A stretch of 55,965 nt of DNA from Roseburia sp. (GCA_023667765.1 JAMOZS010000011.1:1-55965), one strand, 5' to 3'; positions 41,690-50,392 are shown, counted from the first letter of the stretch. The notes: generated from the sequence alone by a model not told the origin. Translations and numbers: made by a program.

Positions 41690-43087
41690 ATGAAAAAACA
41701 GGCGTTTAACCCTTATTTGCCGTCCTGGGAGTATATACCGGATGGGGAGCCTTATGTGTTTGGGGATAGAGTGTATATTTATGGTTCCCATGATTTTTAT
41801 AACGGATATGTATTCTGTATGGGGGATTATGTATGTTGGTCAGCCCCTGTGGACAATCTGGGGGACTGGCGCTACGAGGGAGTTATTTATCCTAAGACCG
41901 CCGACCCTCTGAACAGGGACGGCAAGATGTGTCTCTATGCCCCGGATGTGACAGTGGGGCCCGACGGAAGATATTATCTGTACTATGTGCTGGACCATGT
42001 GTCCGTGGTGTCCGTGGCTGTCTGCAGCGAGCCCGCAGGAAACTATGAGTTTTACGGGTATGTGCATTATGAGGACGGTACGAGGCTTGGGGAAAAGCCT
42101 GGCGACGAACCGCAGTTTGACCCCGGCGTGCTGACAGAGGGGGAAAATACTTATTTGTATACCGGGTTCTGTGGAAGAGGGGACAAATCGAGGCATGGCG
42201 CCATGTGTACCGTGCTGGGGCCGGATATGCTGACGATGAAGGAAGCACCGGTGTTTGTGGTTCCCGGCGTGGAGTATGAGCAGGGGACGGGTTTTGAGGG
42301 TCATGCCTTTTTTGAGGCGCCCTCTATTCGCAAAAAGGACGATACCTATTATTTTATCTATTCCTCCACGCCCATGCATGAGCTCTGTTATGCCACGGGA
42401 GAAACGCCTACAGGGAAATTTACCTATGGAGGCGTTATTGTGAGCAACAGTGATATAGGGATTGACACTTATAAGCCCGGGGAGCTGCCCGCCGCCTACG
42501 GCGCCAATAATCATGGAAGTATCGTGCAGATTCGGGAGGATTGGTATATCTTCTATCACAGACAGACGAACGGCACCTGGTACAGCAGGCAGGGATGCGC
42601 AGAGAGGCTTCGGATACTGCCGGACGGCAGGATTCCTCAGGTGGAAATCACATCCTGTGGCTTAAACGGAGGCCCTCTCATGGGCAAGGGCGAGTATCCT
42701 GCCTATATCTGCTGCAATTTGTTCACGGATCAGCCCTCCGTATATGTAGGAGGAGATAAATTCCCCAGGGTGATGCAGGACGGGCGTGACGGCGACGAGG
42801 AGCCGGGCTATATCGGAAATATGCAGGATTCTGCCACGGCGGGTTTTAAGTATTTTAAATATGAGGGTGTGACTGCCATTCGTATCGCCGTAAGGGGCTA
42901 TACAGGAGGATATTTTGAGGTACGCACAGAGATGGACGGCGAGCCGCTTGCCCGGATTCCCGTGGAAAATGCCAATGTATGGGAAAGCTATACAACGGAT
43001 ATTCAGATACCGGACGGTATCGGCGCTCTGTATCTGACATATCGGGGAGGAGGCAGCGCCAGCCTGAAATCCTTCACATTTATGTAA
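41690..43087 (+). CDS. Glycoside hydrolase family 43 protein with C-terminal beta-sandwich
   Basis: The 465-residue protein starts NPYLPSWEYIPDGEPYVFGDRVYIYGSHD, as in GH43 five-bladed propellers. It continues with CLYAPDVTVGPDGRYYLYYV (pKa-modulating Asp), FFEAPSIRKKDDTYYFIYS (general acid Glu), and NNHGSIVQIREDWYIFYHR, the family's His-containing blade. Residues from about 335 (YPAYICCNLFTDQP) form a CBM6-like carbohydrate-binding sandwich, with YTTDIQIPDGIGALYLTYRGGG at its end. GH43 enzymes act on arabinosides, xylosides or galactans. With GH27 and the esterase this suggests removal of arabinose and galactose side groups from imported oligosaccharides. No signal peptide is present. AAGGGAG precedes the ATG. 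Confidence 0.88.
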   Translation: MKKQAFNPYLPSWEYIPDGEPYVFGDRVYIYGSHDFYNGYVFCMGDYVCWSAPVDNLGDWRYEGVIYPKTADPLNRDGKMCLYAPDVTVGPDGRYYLYYVLDHVSVVSVAVCSEPAGNYEFYGYVHYEDGTRLGEKPGDEPQFDPGVLTEGENTYLYTGFCGRGDKSRHGAMCTVLGPDMLTMKEAPVFVVPGVEYEQGTGFEGHAFFEAPSIRKKDDTYYFIYSSTPMHELCYATGETPTGKFTYGGVIVSNSDIGIDTYKPGELPAAYGANNHGSIVQIREDWYIFYHRQTNGTWYSRQGCAERLRILPDGRIPQVEITSCGLNGGPLMGKGEYPAYICCNLFTDQPSVYVGGDKFPRVMQDGRDGDEEPGYIGNMQDSATAGFKYFKYEGVTAIRIAVRGYTGGYFEVRTEMDGEPLARIPVENANVWESYTTDIQIPDGIGALYLTYRGGGSASLKSFTFM

Positions 43088-43183
43088 GAAAACGCTGCTT
43101 CAAGTAACGCTTCCCCGGCTATTTATAAAATCTTAAGGTTTTTGGAAATGTTGCTATACGGCTTGAAAAACAAGCGTTTTACA

Positions 43184-43218
43184 GGAGAATCCTTCGGGAT
43201 TTTCCTTTGTTTTTTTCA
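43184..43218 (+). terminator. Intrinsic terminator of the glycoside operon
   Basis: GGAGAATCC-TTCG-GGATTTTCC is a 9-bp stem with a UUCG tetraloop followed by TTTGTTTTTTT. A smaller GCTTG-AAAAA-CAAGC hairpin sits just before it (43161-43175). It cleanly separates the GH43 gene from the lysozyme promoter. Confidence 0.9.
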
Positions 43219-43256
43219 TTCCTTTTTAATCTGTTCTTTTTGTGTACAACGCTTTG

Positions 43257-43265
43257 TGTTATAAT
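43257..43265 (+). promoter_or_regulatory. Extended -10 promoter of the GH25 lysozyme
   Basis: TGTTATAAT matches TGn-TATAAT exactly and lies 59 bases before GTG 43324. The -35 is poor. The open frame upstream of this promoter is thus not translated from this start point. Confidence 0.6.
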
Positions 43266-43323
43266 CTATCTAAAGCGAACACGGATGAAAGTTAGAAACA
43301 GACAGGTTAGGAGGAGTACGGAA

Positions 43324-45354
43324 GTGAAAATGAGAAAATTTTGTTTTGCGTTAATCGGATGTGTCATTTTGGCAGTCATGCCTGTGATGTCCACATTTGC
43401 AAAGATAAGTCCTGAGGCTTCGATGACCTCCGAGGAAGGATTGGACGGGGAGGATGACCCTCTGGGGGGGCGTGCGCGCGCTTCTGAGGTTGCCCTTTCC
43501 GTATCGGATTCCACAAGCGGTTATAGACATGACAGCAGATTTAATACCGGGTATACGATTAAGACGGGTATAGACGTATCTAAATATCAGGGAGTGATTG
43601 ACTGGAACAGGGTAAAAGCGGACGGGGTAGAGTTTGCGATTATCCGGGCCGGGTTTCGTGGCTATGGGGAGGAAGGCACTCTGTGTACAGACCCTTATTT
43701 TGCCTCTAATATTGCCGGCGCTACAAACGCAGGGATTCCCGTAGGGGTCTATTTCTTTTCGCAGGCTATTACGGCGGAAGAGGCACGGGCAGAGGCAAAT
43801 TATGTTATGAGCCTGGTGGGCGGCTATCGGCTGACTCTGCCGATAGTCATGGACTATGAATATGTCTCCGGGTCTATCGGAAGGCTGTACAATGCACATC
43901 TGTCGGCAGCCCAGGCTACGGACATATGTAAGGAGTTTTGTAGAACCGTGGAGGCAAGAGGATATGAGGCCATGGTGTATGCAAATAAGAACATGCTCCG
44001 GTATAGCCTGAATGCCTCCGAAATTTCCTCCTCCTATCAGATATGGCTGGCAAATTATGTCAATCAGACAGACTATGAGGGAACTTATACATTTTGGCAG
44101 TTTAGAAGCGACGGAGCGGTAAACGGTATTTCCGGCGTCGTGGACATGAATTTCTGGTATCAGAAGAAGCCGTCAACCTATTCCGTTGCCTTCGACGGAA
44201 ACGGAGCGACGAAGGGCACAATGAAGAAAAAGACCGGCTATCAATACGGCGTCTCCTATCAGCTGCCGAAAAATACCTATGAGAGAAAAGGGTATCGCTT
44301 TAACGGCTGGAATACCAAGCCGGACGGTTCGGGAGTGCGCTATAAGGATAAGGCTTCCATAAAGGATTTAAGCGCCGACGACAAGGCAGTTGTAACGCTG
44401 TATGCCCAGTGGAGTAAGGAGAAGTACAGTATTTCGTACAAATTGGACGGCGGAACCAATCATAGCGGGAATCCGAAAAGCTATTATATTACCACGGCAA
44501 CCATTACCCTAAAGGCTCCCACAAGGATTGGCTATACCTTTCAAGGCTGGTATAGCGACTCCAAATATAAGACAAAGGTCACTAAAATTACCCGGGGAAG
44601 CACTGGAAATAAAACCTTATATGCAAAGTGGAAGGCCAACAGTTATCAGATTGTATATAAGGGAAACGGGGAAACCGGTGGAGAAGTGAAAAAGCAGAGC
44701 GCTTGTCAGTATGGAAAGACGTACAAACTGGCGGAAAATGCTTTTGAGAAAACGGGATATGTTTTTAACGGTTGGAATACCAAGGCGGATGGTTCCGGAA
44801 AGGCTTATAAGGCGGGGGCGAAGGTTCAGAATTTAAGTAAGAAAGACGGCGGCGTCGTAACCCTGTATGCCCAGTGGAAGAAGCAGATATACACGATTCA
44901 ATATCGGCTGAACGGCGGTAAGAATCATAAGTCTAACCCGAAAAAATATTCCGTTATGACAGCTACCATTCAGCTGGCCAATCCCACCAGAAAGGGATAC
45001 ACCTTTAAGGGCTGGTACAGTGATTCCGAATATCAGACAAAAGTTACTGTTATTCCCAAGGGAAGTACCGGCAATATAGAGCTGTATGCCAAATGGACAG
45101 CCAACAAATATACGATTGTATACGACGGAAACGGTAAAACCAGCGGAAGCATGGGAAACCAGACCGGCTGTAAATATGGAAAATATTATACTTTAGCAAA
45201 GAACACCTATAAAAAGAGAGGATATGTTTTTAACGGCTGGAATACCAAGGCGGATGGCTCCGGAAAGGCCTATACGCCGGGCCAGCGCGTGAGGAATCTG
45301 AAAACCGGAAACAAGTCTGTTGTAACCCTGTATGCCCAGTGGAAAAAGAAGTAA
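43324..45354 (+). CDS. Secreted GH25 lysozyme with InlB-type B repeats
   Basis: The 676-residue protein begins with a signal peptide (MRKFCFALIGCVILAV ... STFA). A low-complexity acidic linker follows, then a GH25 muramidase domain at about 75-280: GIDVSKYQGVIDW, FAIIRAGFRGYG and IVMDYEYV with the catalytic DxE pair, closing VVDMNFWYQ. From about 285 to the end are five repeats of roughly 75 residues of the InlB B-repeat/List_Bact_rpt type (GYxFxGW, LYAxW). No sortase motif or transmembrane tail is present, so it is secreted or held by the repeats. AGGAGG 9 bases before GTG 43324 and the promoter at 43257 decide the start. Likely role: remodelling of peptidoglycan or attack on rival cells. 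Confidence 0.92.
   Translation: MKMRKFCFALIGCVILAVMPVMSTFAKISPEASMTSEEGLDGEDDPLGGRARASEVALSVSDSTSGYRHDSRFNTGYTIKTGIDVSKYQGVIDWNRVKADGVEFAIIRAGFRGYGEEGTLCTDPYFASNIAGATNAGIPVGVYFFSQAITAEEARAEANYVMSLVGGYRLTLPIVMDYEYVSGSIGRLYNAHLSAAQATDICKEFCRTVEARGYEAMVYANKNMLRYSLNASEISSSYQIWLANYVNQTDYEGTYTFWQFRSDGAVNGISGVVDMNFWYQKKPSTYSVAFDGNGATKGTMKKKTGYQYGVSYQLPKNTYERKGYRFNGWNTKPDGSGVRYKDKASIKDLSADDKAVVTLYAQWSKEKYSISYKLDGGTNHSGNPKSYYITTATITLKAPTRIGYTFQGWYSDSKYKTKVTKITRGSTGNKTLYAKWKANSYQIVYKGNGETGGEVKKQSACQYGKTYKLAENAFEKTGYVFNGWNTKADGSGKAYKAGAKVQNLSKKDGGVVTLYAQWKKQIYTIQYRLNGGKNHKSNPKKYSVMTATIQLANPTRKGYTFKGWYSDSEYQTKVTVIPKGSTGNIELYAKWTANKYTIVYDGNGKTSGSMGNQTGCKYGKYYTLAKNTYKKRGYVFNGWNTKADGSGKAYTPGQRVRNLKTGNKSVVTLYAQWKKK
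44178..45351 (+). repeat. Five alternating InlB-type coding repeats
   Basis: Repeats 1, 3 and 5 share the form NGxxxG..GYxFNGWNTKxDGSG...VVTLYAQW. Repeats 2 and 4 share LDGG/LNGG..NPK.Y...GYTFxGWYSDSxYxTKVT..GSTGN..LYAKW. The A-B-A-B-A order points to duplication of a two-repeat unit, and stretches such as AACGGCTGGAATACCAAG recur. Confidence 0.85.
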
Positions 45355-45436
45355 CAGCGGAACGAATCATGGAAATGATTTGTCAGAGATAAAAAATTTT
45401 ATAAGAATGCGGCAGTCAAAGGAATAGGAGTGTCCC

Positions 45437-46183
45437 ATGACAAAGAGAGAATTAGAAAGATTGTTGACAGGAGTGTCAGATGGAAGTATCGCTGTAGAGG
45501 AAGCCATATTGAAGTTGAAAAAGGAGCCCTTTGAGGATTTGGGCATCGCAAAATATGATACTCACAGACAGCTGCGTCAGGGCGCGGCGGAGGTAATCTA
45601 TGGCGCAGGTAAGACCCCCGCGCAGATGATACGGATTGCCGAAGCGATGGAGAAAAGCGGGCAGAAAAACATTCTCATTACGAGATTGTTGCCGGAAGCT
45701 GCTGCGGAGGTAGGCAAAGCATTGCAGCTGCGGTATGAGGAGGAGGCCCGGATTGGAATTGTGGGCGGAATGCCGGAGCCTGACGGTATCGGAAGGATAG
45801 TCATTGCCACGGGCGGCACCAGCGATATTCCAGTGGCGGAGGAGGCGGCTCTTACGGCGGAATTTCTGGGGAACGAGGTAGTGCGGCTGTATGATGTGGG
45901 CGTGGCAGGGCTGCACAGGCTGCTGGCCCATTTGGACGACATTATGGAGGCCAGGGTTATCATTGCCATTGCTGGGATGGAGGGCGCTCTTGCCAGCGTG
46001 ATAGGCGGCTTGGCGGATTGTCCGGTTCTTGCGGTGCCTACCAGCATAGGCTATGGGGCTTCCTTCGGAGGTTTGTCGGCGCTGCTTTCCATGCTGAATT
46101 CCTGTGCCAGCGGGGTAAGCGTGGTAAATATAGATAATGGCTTTGGCGCAGCCTATCAGGCCAGCATGATAAATCATATGTAA
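45437..46183 (+). CDS. larB: LarB, pyridinium-3,5-biscarboxylic acid mononucleotide synthase
   Basis: The 248-residue protein matches LarB, which carboxylates and hydrolyses nicotinic acid adenine dinucleotide in the first step of nickel-pincer nucleotide cofactor synthesis. Visible are the N-terminal helix pair, DTHRQLRQGAAEVIYGAGKT, then the PurE/AIR-carboxylase-like core IVIATGGTSDIPVAEEAALTAEFLG, GVAGLHRLL, IAIAGMEGALASVIGGLADCPVLAVPTSIGYGAS and NIDNGFGAAY. The length fits the family. larC follows after 68 bases, so they form one operon. larE and larA are not in this window. Confidence 0.95.
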   Translation: MTKRELERLLTGVSDGSIAVEEAILKLKKEPFEDLGIAKYDTHRQLRQGAAEVIYGAGKTPAQMIRIAEAMEKSGQKNILITRLLPEAAAEVGKALQLRYEEEARIGIVGGMPEPDGIGRIVIATGGTSDIPVAEEAALTAEFLGNEVVRLYDVGVAGLHRLLAHLDDIMEARVIIAIAGMEGALASVIGGLADCPVLAVPTSIGYGASFGGLSALLSMLNSCASGVSVVNIDNGFGAAYQASMINHM

Positions 46184-46251
46184 GAGCAGGGCGGGATTCT
46201 TGCTTTTTGTTGCAGGAAACACGGCATAAAGGAGGCTTTAAGGAGAGTTTT

Positions 46252-47619
46252 ATGAAGGCATTATATCTGGAATGTAATATGGGGGCTGCCGGGGATATGC
46301 TTATGGCGGCTCTGTGGGAGCTTTTGGAGGATAAACAGGCATTTGCAGACAAGATGAGCAATCTGGGGCTCCTCGGCGTCAGCGTCAATCCGCAAAGGTC
46401 GGTAAAGTGCGGTATAACGGGCACACATATGCAGGTACTGATAGACGGGGAAGAGGAGTGCAGCGGACACGATTCGGGGAGCCATGACCATGGGGGCTAT
46501 AATCAGGGAAGCCATAATCATGGGGGTCATGAGCACGAAGGCCATAATCAGGGAAGCCATGAGCATGAGGGTTATGAGCACGAAGGCCATGAACAGGGAA
46601 GCCATAATCATGGGGGTCATGAGCACGAAGGCCATAATCAGGGAAGCCATGACCACGAGAGTCATCATCACCATGCAGGTATGCACGATATCCGGCATAA
46701 GATAGCGCAGCTTCATCTGCCGGATAAGGTAAAGGAAGATGTTCTCTCCGTATATCGTCTGATTGCCGAGGCGGAAAGCCATGTTCATGGCAGACCCGTA
46801 GAGGAAATCCATTTTCATGAGGTAGGAACGGCGGACGCCATCGCGGATATTGTGGGAGTTTGCCTTTTGATGGAGGAGCTGGCCCCCGATAAGGTTATTG
46901 TTTCACCGGTGCATGTGGGCAGCGGTCAGGTTCGGTGCGCTCATGGGATTCTGCCTGTGCCGGCGCCGGCGGCCGCATATCTTCTCAGAGATGTGCCGAC
47001 TTATGGCGGCCGCATCGGGGGAGAACTGTGTACGCCTACGGGTGCGGCGCTTCTTAGATATTTTGCTTCGGATTTTGGAGATATGCCTGTGATGCGGGTC
47101 TCCCGTATCGGTTACGGCATGGGCAAAAAGGATTTTGAGCAGGCGAATTGTGTCAGAGCCATGCTGGGAACGGTTGCGGAGGACACCCGGCAGATTCTGG
47201 AGCTTTGCTGTAATCTGGACGATATGACGCCGGAGGCGGTAGGCTTTGTGCAGGAGGAGCTGTTTGCGAAGGGGGCGCTGGATGTTTATACCACGGCGGT
47301 GGGAATGAAGAAATCCCGGCCCGGGGTGCTTTTGACCTGTATGTGCAGGCTCGGGGACAGGGAGGCAATGCTACAGTTGATTTTCAGGCATACGACGACG
47401 CTGGGAATCCGGGAGAGCGTCTGTAACCGCTATACCTTGAACCGCAGGGAGCGTATTGGAAATACGCCGTATGGGACAGTCCGGATAAAAGAAGCAGAGG
47501 GCTTCGGCGTCAGAAGAGAGAAGCCCGAATATGAGGATTTAGCCCGTATAGCCAGAGAGCAGAGGATAAGCCTGTGGGAGGTGAGCAGACTTTTGGAGGA
47601 CAAGGAACGGGGCTTGTAA
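46252..47619 (+). CDS. larC: LarC, nickel insertion protein of the Ni-pincer cofactor pathway
   Basis: The 455-residue protein begins ALYLECNMGAAGDMLMAAL, the LarC signature. It continues with HFHEVGTADAIADIVGVCLLMEEL, VSPVHVGSGQVRCAHGILPVPAPAA, RIGGELCTPTGAALLRYF and the C-terminal ELCCNLDDMTPEAVGFV. LarC is a CTP-dependent cyclometallase that inserts nickel into the pincer nucleotide. At about 74-145 there is a very long His/Gly/Glu-rich loop (many HEHEGH, HNHGGH units, ending ESHHHH), probably a nickel store. In Lactobacillus plantarum the gene needs a frameshift, while here it is one continuous frame. AAGGAG 6 bases before ATG 46252 fixes the start. Confidence 0.95.
   Translation: MKALYLECNMGAAGDMLMAALWELLEDKQAFADKMSNLGLLGVSVNPQRSVKCGITGTHMQVLIDGEEECSGHDSGSHDHGGYNQGSHNHGGHEHEGHNQGSHEHEGYEHEGHEQGSHNHGGHEHEGHNQGSHDHESHHHHAGMHDIRHKIAQLHLPDKVKEDVLSVYRLIAEAESHVHGRPVEEIHFHEVGTADAIADIVGVCLLMEELAPDKVIVSPVHVGSGQVRCAHGILPVPAPAAAYLLRDVPTYGGRIGGELCTPTGAALLRYFASDFGDMPVMRVSRIGYGMGKKDFEQANCVRAMLGTVAEDTRQILELCCNLDDMTPEAVGFVQEELFAKGALDVYTTAVGMKKSRPGVLLTCMCRLGDREAMLQLIFRHTTTLGIRESVCNRYTLNRRERIGNTPYGTVRIKEAEGFGVRREKPEYEDLARIAREQRISLWEVSRLLEDKERGL
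46504..46652 (+). repeat. 90-bp-period repeat coding the His-rich loop of LarC
   Basis: A 59-base sequence at 46504-46562 recurs exactly at 46594-46652, offset by 90 bases (30 codons). Shorter GGCCATAATCAGGGAAGCCA and CATGAGCACGAAGG units recur inside. The period is a multiple of three, so gain or loss keeps the frame. Confidence 0.9.
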
Positions 47620-47649
47620 ATATTACTAATTAATTTTTTTTTAATATCG

Positions 47650-47679
47650 TGGACAAACAGCATCTATTAGTGCTAAAGT
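47650..47679 (+). promoter_or_regulatory. Promoter of the DUF3048 lipoprotein
   Basis: TGGACA (47650-47655) and TAAAGT (47674-47679) are 18 bases apart, about 37 bases before the ATG. The preceding bases contain a T-run that may end larC transcripts. Confidence 0.45.
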
Positions 47680-47715
47680 AAAAATATATTTTTACATCAA
47701 GGAGAGGAATGATTC

Positions 47716-48942
47716 ATGAAAAAGAAACTATTATTAGCAACAGCGATATTGGCTGCAGGTTTGTTGGCCGGATGTGGTAAGGACAACCAGCAAGTGAGCT
47801 CTCCCATCCTTCCGGAGGTAGCAGGTGAGCCTCTGGAAGAGTCGGTTTCCAGTCAGACCGATGAGTCCGAAAGTTCCGAAGAGCTGCTGGCAGGAAATAT
47901 AAAAGTCATTACGGACCGTGAGGTGGTAAACGGCCAGATGCAGAGTTATTTGACCGGTGAGTGGAAGGATGAGTCTGTCGTGAAGAGAAGAAGCATGGCA
48001 GTCATGATTCCCAATAATATGAGGGCAGGCTACAGCAGCAGTTCGGCCCTGCTTCATCAGCATGGTATTTCTAAGGCAAGCATTATTTATGAAGCGCCGG
48101 TAGAAGGGCGTATTACCCGTCTGATGTGTTTTTTTGAGGACTATGATGATTTAGATTATATCGGACCAATCCGAAGCAGCCGCGACTATTATGTATATGA
48201 AGCGATGGCTTATGACGCTATTTATGTAAACTGGGGTCTGGCGCGGCCCTTTGTGGAGGAGCTGATAAATTCCGACAGAGTGGATAATGTCAGTCAGTCT
48301 CTGGCAGGTATTTATAACGGTGCGCCGGAGGCATTCGGAAATAAAAGTAAATCAGGGTATGCTTCCGAATTTACTTCTATTCTGGACCCTGCCGGTTATA
48401 CGAAGGCAGTAGAACGTCTGGGATATTCCGCAGAGTACACGGATCGTTTTGAGCAGGCATTTACTTTTGCGGATGACGGTTATACTGCCGCTTATGAGGA
48501 TTATCCTGACGCTACCAGCATCTGGCCCGGCGGCCGTGGAAACAATGCCGGCGGATATGGCAATTATGGCAGCGATAATGTTCATTTTGAGTATAACGAG
48601 GAAGATGGCCTGTATTATCGTTATCAGTATGGCAGCGCTATGACAGATGAGTATAATGACGAGCATGTGGCGGTTAGAAATGTAGTATTTAAGCTCTGTC
48701 ATGGCGAGCTGAAGGTGCCTGACGATAAGGAACATGATTATCTGGGCTTTGGCGTTCATGGTACGGGTGACTGTTATGTGTTTACCAACGGTAAAGTGAT
48801 TAAGGGAACCTGGCAGAGAAACAGCGATTATGAGCCCAATCTGTTTTTGGATGAAAAAGGCAACGAGATTATCTTTAATCAGGGTAAAACCTGGATTTGT
48901 AATGTCTGGAAGGAATATGCCGAGTATATTGATTATCAATAG
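47716..48942 (+). CDS. DUF3048 domain lipoprotein (YerB-like)
   Basis: The 408-residue protein has a lipoprotein signal with lipobox LLAG-C (MKKKLLLATAILAAGLLAGCGK), an acidic Ser-rich linker (to about 70), and then the DUF3048 fold. Characteristic stretches are SMAVMIPNNMRAG, GISKASIIYEAPVEGRITRLMCFFEDYDDLDYIGPIRSSRDYY and the C-terminal EHVAVRNVVFKLCHGE ... GKVIKGTWQRNSDYEPNLFLDEKGNEI. YerB of Bacillus subtilis is a relative, and the molecular role is not established; a cell-surface function is likely. AAGGAGAGG precedes the ATG. It has its own promoter and terminator, so it is monocistronic. A Gly/Asn-rich loop near 270-285 (GGRGNNAGGYGNYGSDN) is an insertion. Confidence 0.92.
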   Translation: MKKKLLLATAILAAGLLAGCGKDNQQVSSPILPEVAGEPLEESVSSQTDESESSEELLAGNIKVITDREVVNGQMQSYLTGEWKDESVVKRRSMAVMIPNNMRAGYSSSSALLHQHGISKASIIYEAPVEGRITRLMCFFEDYDDLDYIGPIRSSRDYYVYEAMAYDAIYVNWGLARPFVEELINSDRVDNVSQSLAGIYNGAPEAFGNKSKSGYASEFTSILDPAGYTKAVERLGYSAEYTDRFEQAFTFADDGYTAAYEDYPDATSIWPGGRGNNAGGYGNYGSDNVHFEYNEEDGLYYRYQYGSAMTDEYNDEHVAVRNVVFKLCHGELKVPDDKEHDYLGFGVHGTGDCYVFTNGKVIKGTWQRNSDYEPNLFLDEKGNEIIFNQGKTWICNVWKEYAEYIDYQ

Positions 48943-49003
48943 GCCTGTACTGCATTGCAATGACATCGTGTCGAGTGCAAAGACGGTAGTATAGAATTCA
49001 GCG

Positions 49004-49043
49004 CCCCATGGATAAACCTTATGAAGGCTGTCCATGGGGTTTT
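49004..49043 (+). terminator. Intrinsic terminator of the DUF3048 gene
   Basis: CCCCATGGA ... TCCATGGGG is a perfect 9-bp stem with an 18-base loop followed by TTTTCTGT, 61 bases after the stop. Confidence 0.8.
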
Positions 49044-49186
49044 CTGTATCATAGGAAATACTGTATTACCGGGAAGGACGAAAAAATAGGATGCGCACTC
49101 GTGGGAATGGAAATATGCTGCAAAAGCAGCCGCACTTGGAGGCTAACTGTGTGAACAAGGGTAAGGACAAAAGAGGAGTGAACATT

Positions 49187-50392
49187 ATGAAAGGGAACCA
49201 TCAAGGGATTAAGCCCGGCCGACTCATATTCGGCGGTATAGTCGTTCTGATAGTGGTCTTAAATATTCTATCCTGGTTGAGCAGCGCATTCACGGATGCT
49301 TATATCACTTATATTTTTCCTATATGGGTAAATACATACGGCAGATTGACGGGATTATTTCCCTTTTCTGTGGGAGAGTGCCTGATTGTAGCCGGGCTGG
49401 TACTGGTGGGAGCGGCGGTTTTGTTTGGGCCAGTGGCATTGGCGGTCTGTCTGGTAAAGCGTAGCCGTCAGAGGAAACAGCTGTCCACGGTGGGCTGTGA
49501 GCGCTGGCAGAAGAGCTTGAAGATATTTTATACGTTTTTTGTATGGACGCTGTTGATTGTCTGTCTGATTATGACCCTGAACTGCTTTGTCCTGTATCAT
49601 GCATCGACCTTTTCGGAGACATATTTTAAGGAGACAAAGGAAGCCTGTACGGAGGAAAATCTGGTTGCTCTGTGGAATGAGATAGCGGAGAATTGCAATA
49701 GGCTGTCTGCCCGGGTTGAGCGGGATGGGGCCGGCAGAATCTTATACCCCGGCAGTATTCTGGAGGATGGGAGAAGCGGCGATATGCAGGAACAGGCCAT
49801 TGAGAGTATGCAGCGTCTGGGCAGAACCTATTCCCGTCTGAGCGGCTATTATCCGAGGCCGAAGAGCCTGTTTGCCTCGGATTTTATGTGCCAGCAATAT
49901 ATGGAGGGGTATTATTTTCCCTTTTCTATGGAGGCGAATTACAATGATGTGATGTATGTGATGAATAAGCCCTCCAGTATGTGTCATGAGCTGGCGCATC
50001 TGCATGGGTACATTCTTGAGGATGAGGCGAACTTTATCAGCTTTCTTGCATGTGTGGAATCGGAGGATATTTATTTTCAGTACAGTGGTTATTTGAGTGT
50101 TATGAACTATGTGGCGCGGGAGCTTACCTATATCATGGAGCAGGATGCGTCCTTTGGGGAAAGGGGCTATACCATTACGGGAATCCTGCCGCAGGTGCAG
50201 CAGGATAATATCTTTGTGTTGGAGGAGGATTGGGAACGAATAGAGGAAAAGGCGATTCTGGAAACGGAGACAGTGGATAAGGCGGCAGATGTGTTCCTGG
50301 ATACGACATTGAAAGTAAATGGTGTATCGGATGGCATGAAGAGCTACAGTAGGGTCGTGCAGCTTTTGTTATGCTATTATCAGCAGAGATAA
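49187..50392 (+). CDS. DUF3810 membrane protein with HExxH motif
   Basis: The 401-residue protein has three membrane spans in its first 140 residues (about 12-32, 60-85, 115-138). A large extracellular C-terminal domain follows, as in DUF3810. Near residue 270 it reads MNKPSSMCHELAHLHGYILEDEANFISFLAC. CHELAH is an HExxH zinc-protease motif and the downstream EDEANF Glu could be the third ligand, so a membrane-bound metalloprotease is likely although the family is uncharacterised to my knowledge. AGAGGAG 8 bases before ATG 49187 fixes the start; a longer frame upstream has no site. It is convergent with the two-component genes. Confidence 0.88.
   Translation: MKGNHQGIKPGRLIFGGIVVLIVVLNILSWLSSAFTDAYITYIFPIWVNTYGRLTGLFPFSVGECLIVAGLVLVGAAVLFGPVALAVCLVKRSRQRKQLSTVGCERWQKSLKIFYTFFVWTLLIVCLIMTLNCFVLYHASTFSETYFKETKEACTEENLVALWNEIAENCNRLSARVERDGAGRILYPGSILEDGRSGDMQEQAIESMQRLGRTYSRLSGYYPRPKSLFASDFMCQQYMEGYYFPFSMEANYNDVMYVMNKPSSMCHELAHLHGYILEDEANFISFLACVESEDIYFQYSGYLSVMNYVARELTYIMEQDASFGERGYTITGILPQVQQDNIFVLEEDWERIEEKAILETETVDKAADVFLDTTLKVNGVSDGMKSYSRVVQLLLCYYQQR

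Noticed and set aside
40038-42559. Minus-strand open frames opposite the GH27 and GH43 genes
   Set aside because: Antisense to enzymes with complete catalytic motifs, with no recognisable domain in the antisense reading.
43207-43323. Upstream extension of the lysozyme reading frame
   Set aside because: It begins at the terminator T-run, lacks a ribosome binding site and lies upstream of and across the likely promoter; the AGGAGG-GTG at 43324 and the signal peptide there are far better.
46504-46652. Repeats in larC considered as a programmed frameshift site like that in Lactobacillus larC
   Set aside because: The frame is continuous from the LarC N-terminus to its C-terminal domain, so no frameshift is needed.
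45476-46818. Minus-strand frames opposite larB and larC, one looking like a Met/Leu-rich membrane protein
   Set aside because: The apparent membrane protein is the complement of the His-rich repeat of LarC; its hydrophobicity is an artefact of CAT/CAC codons read backwards.
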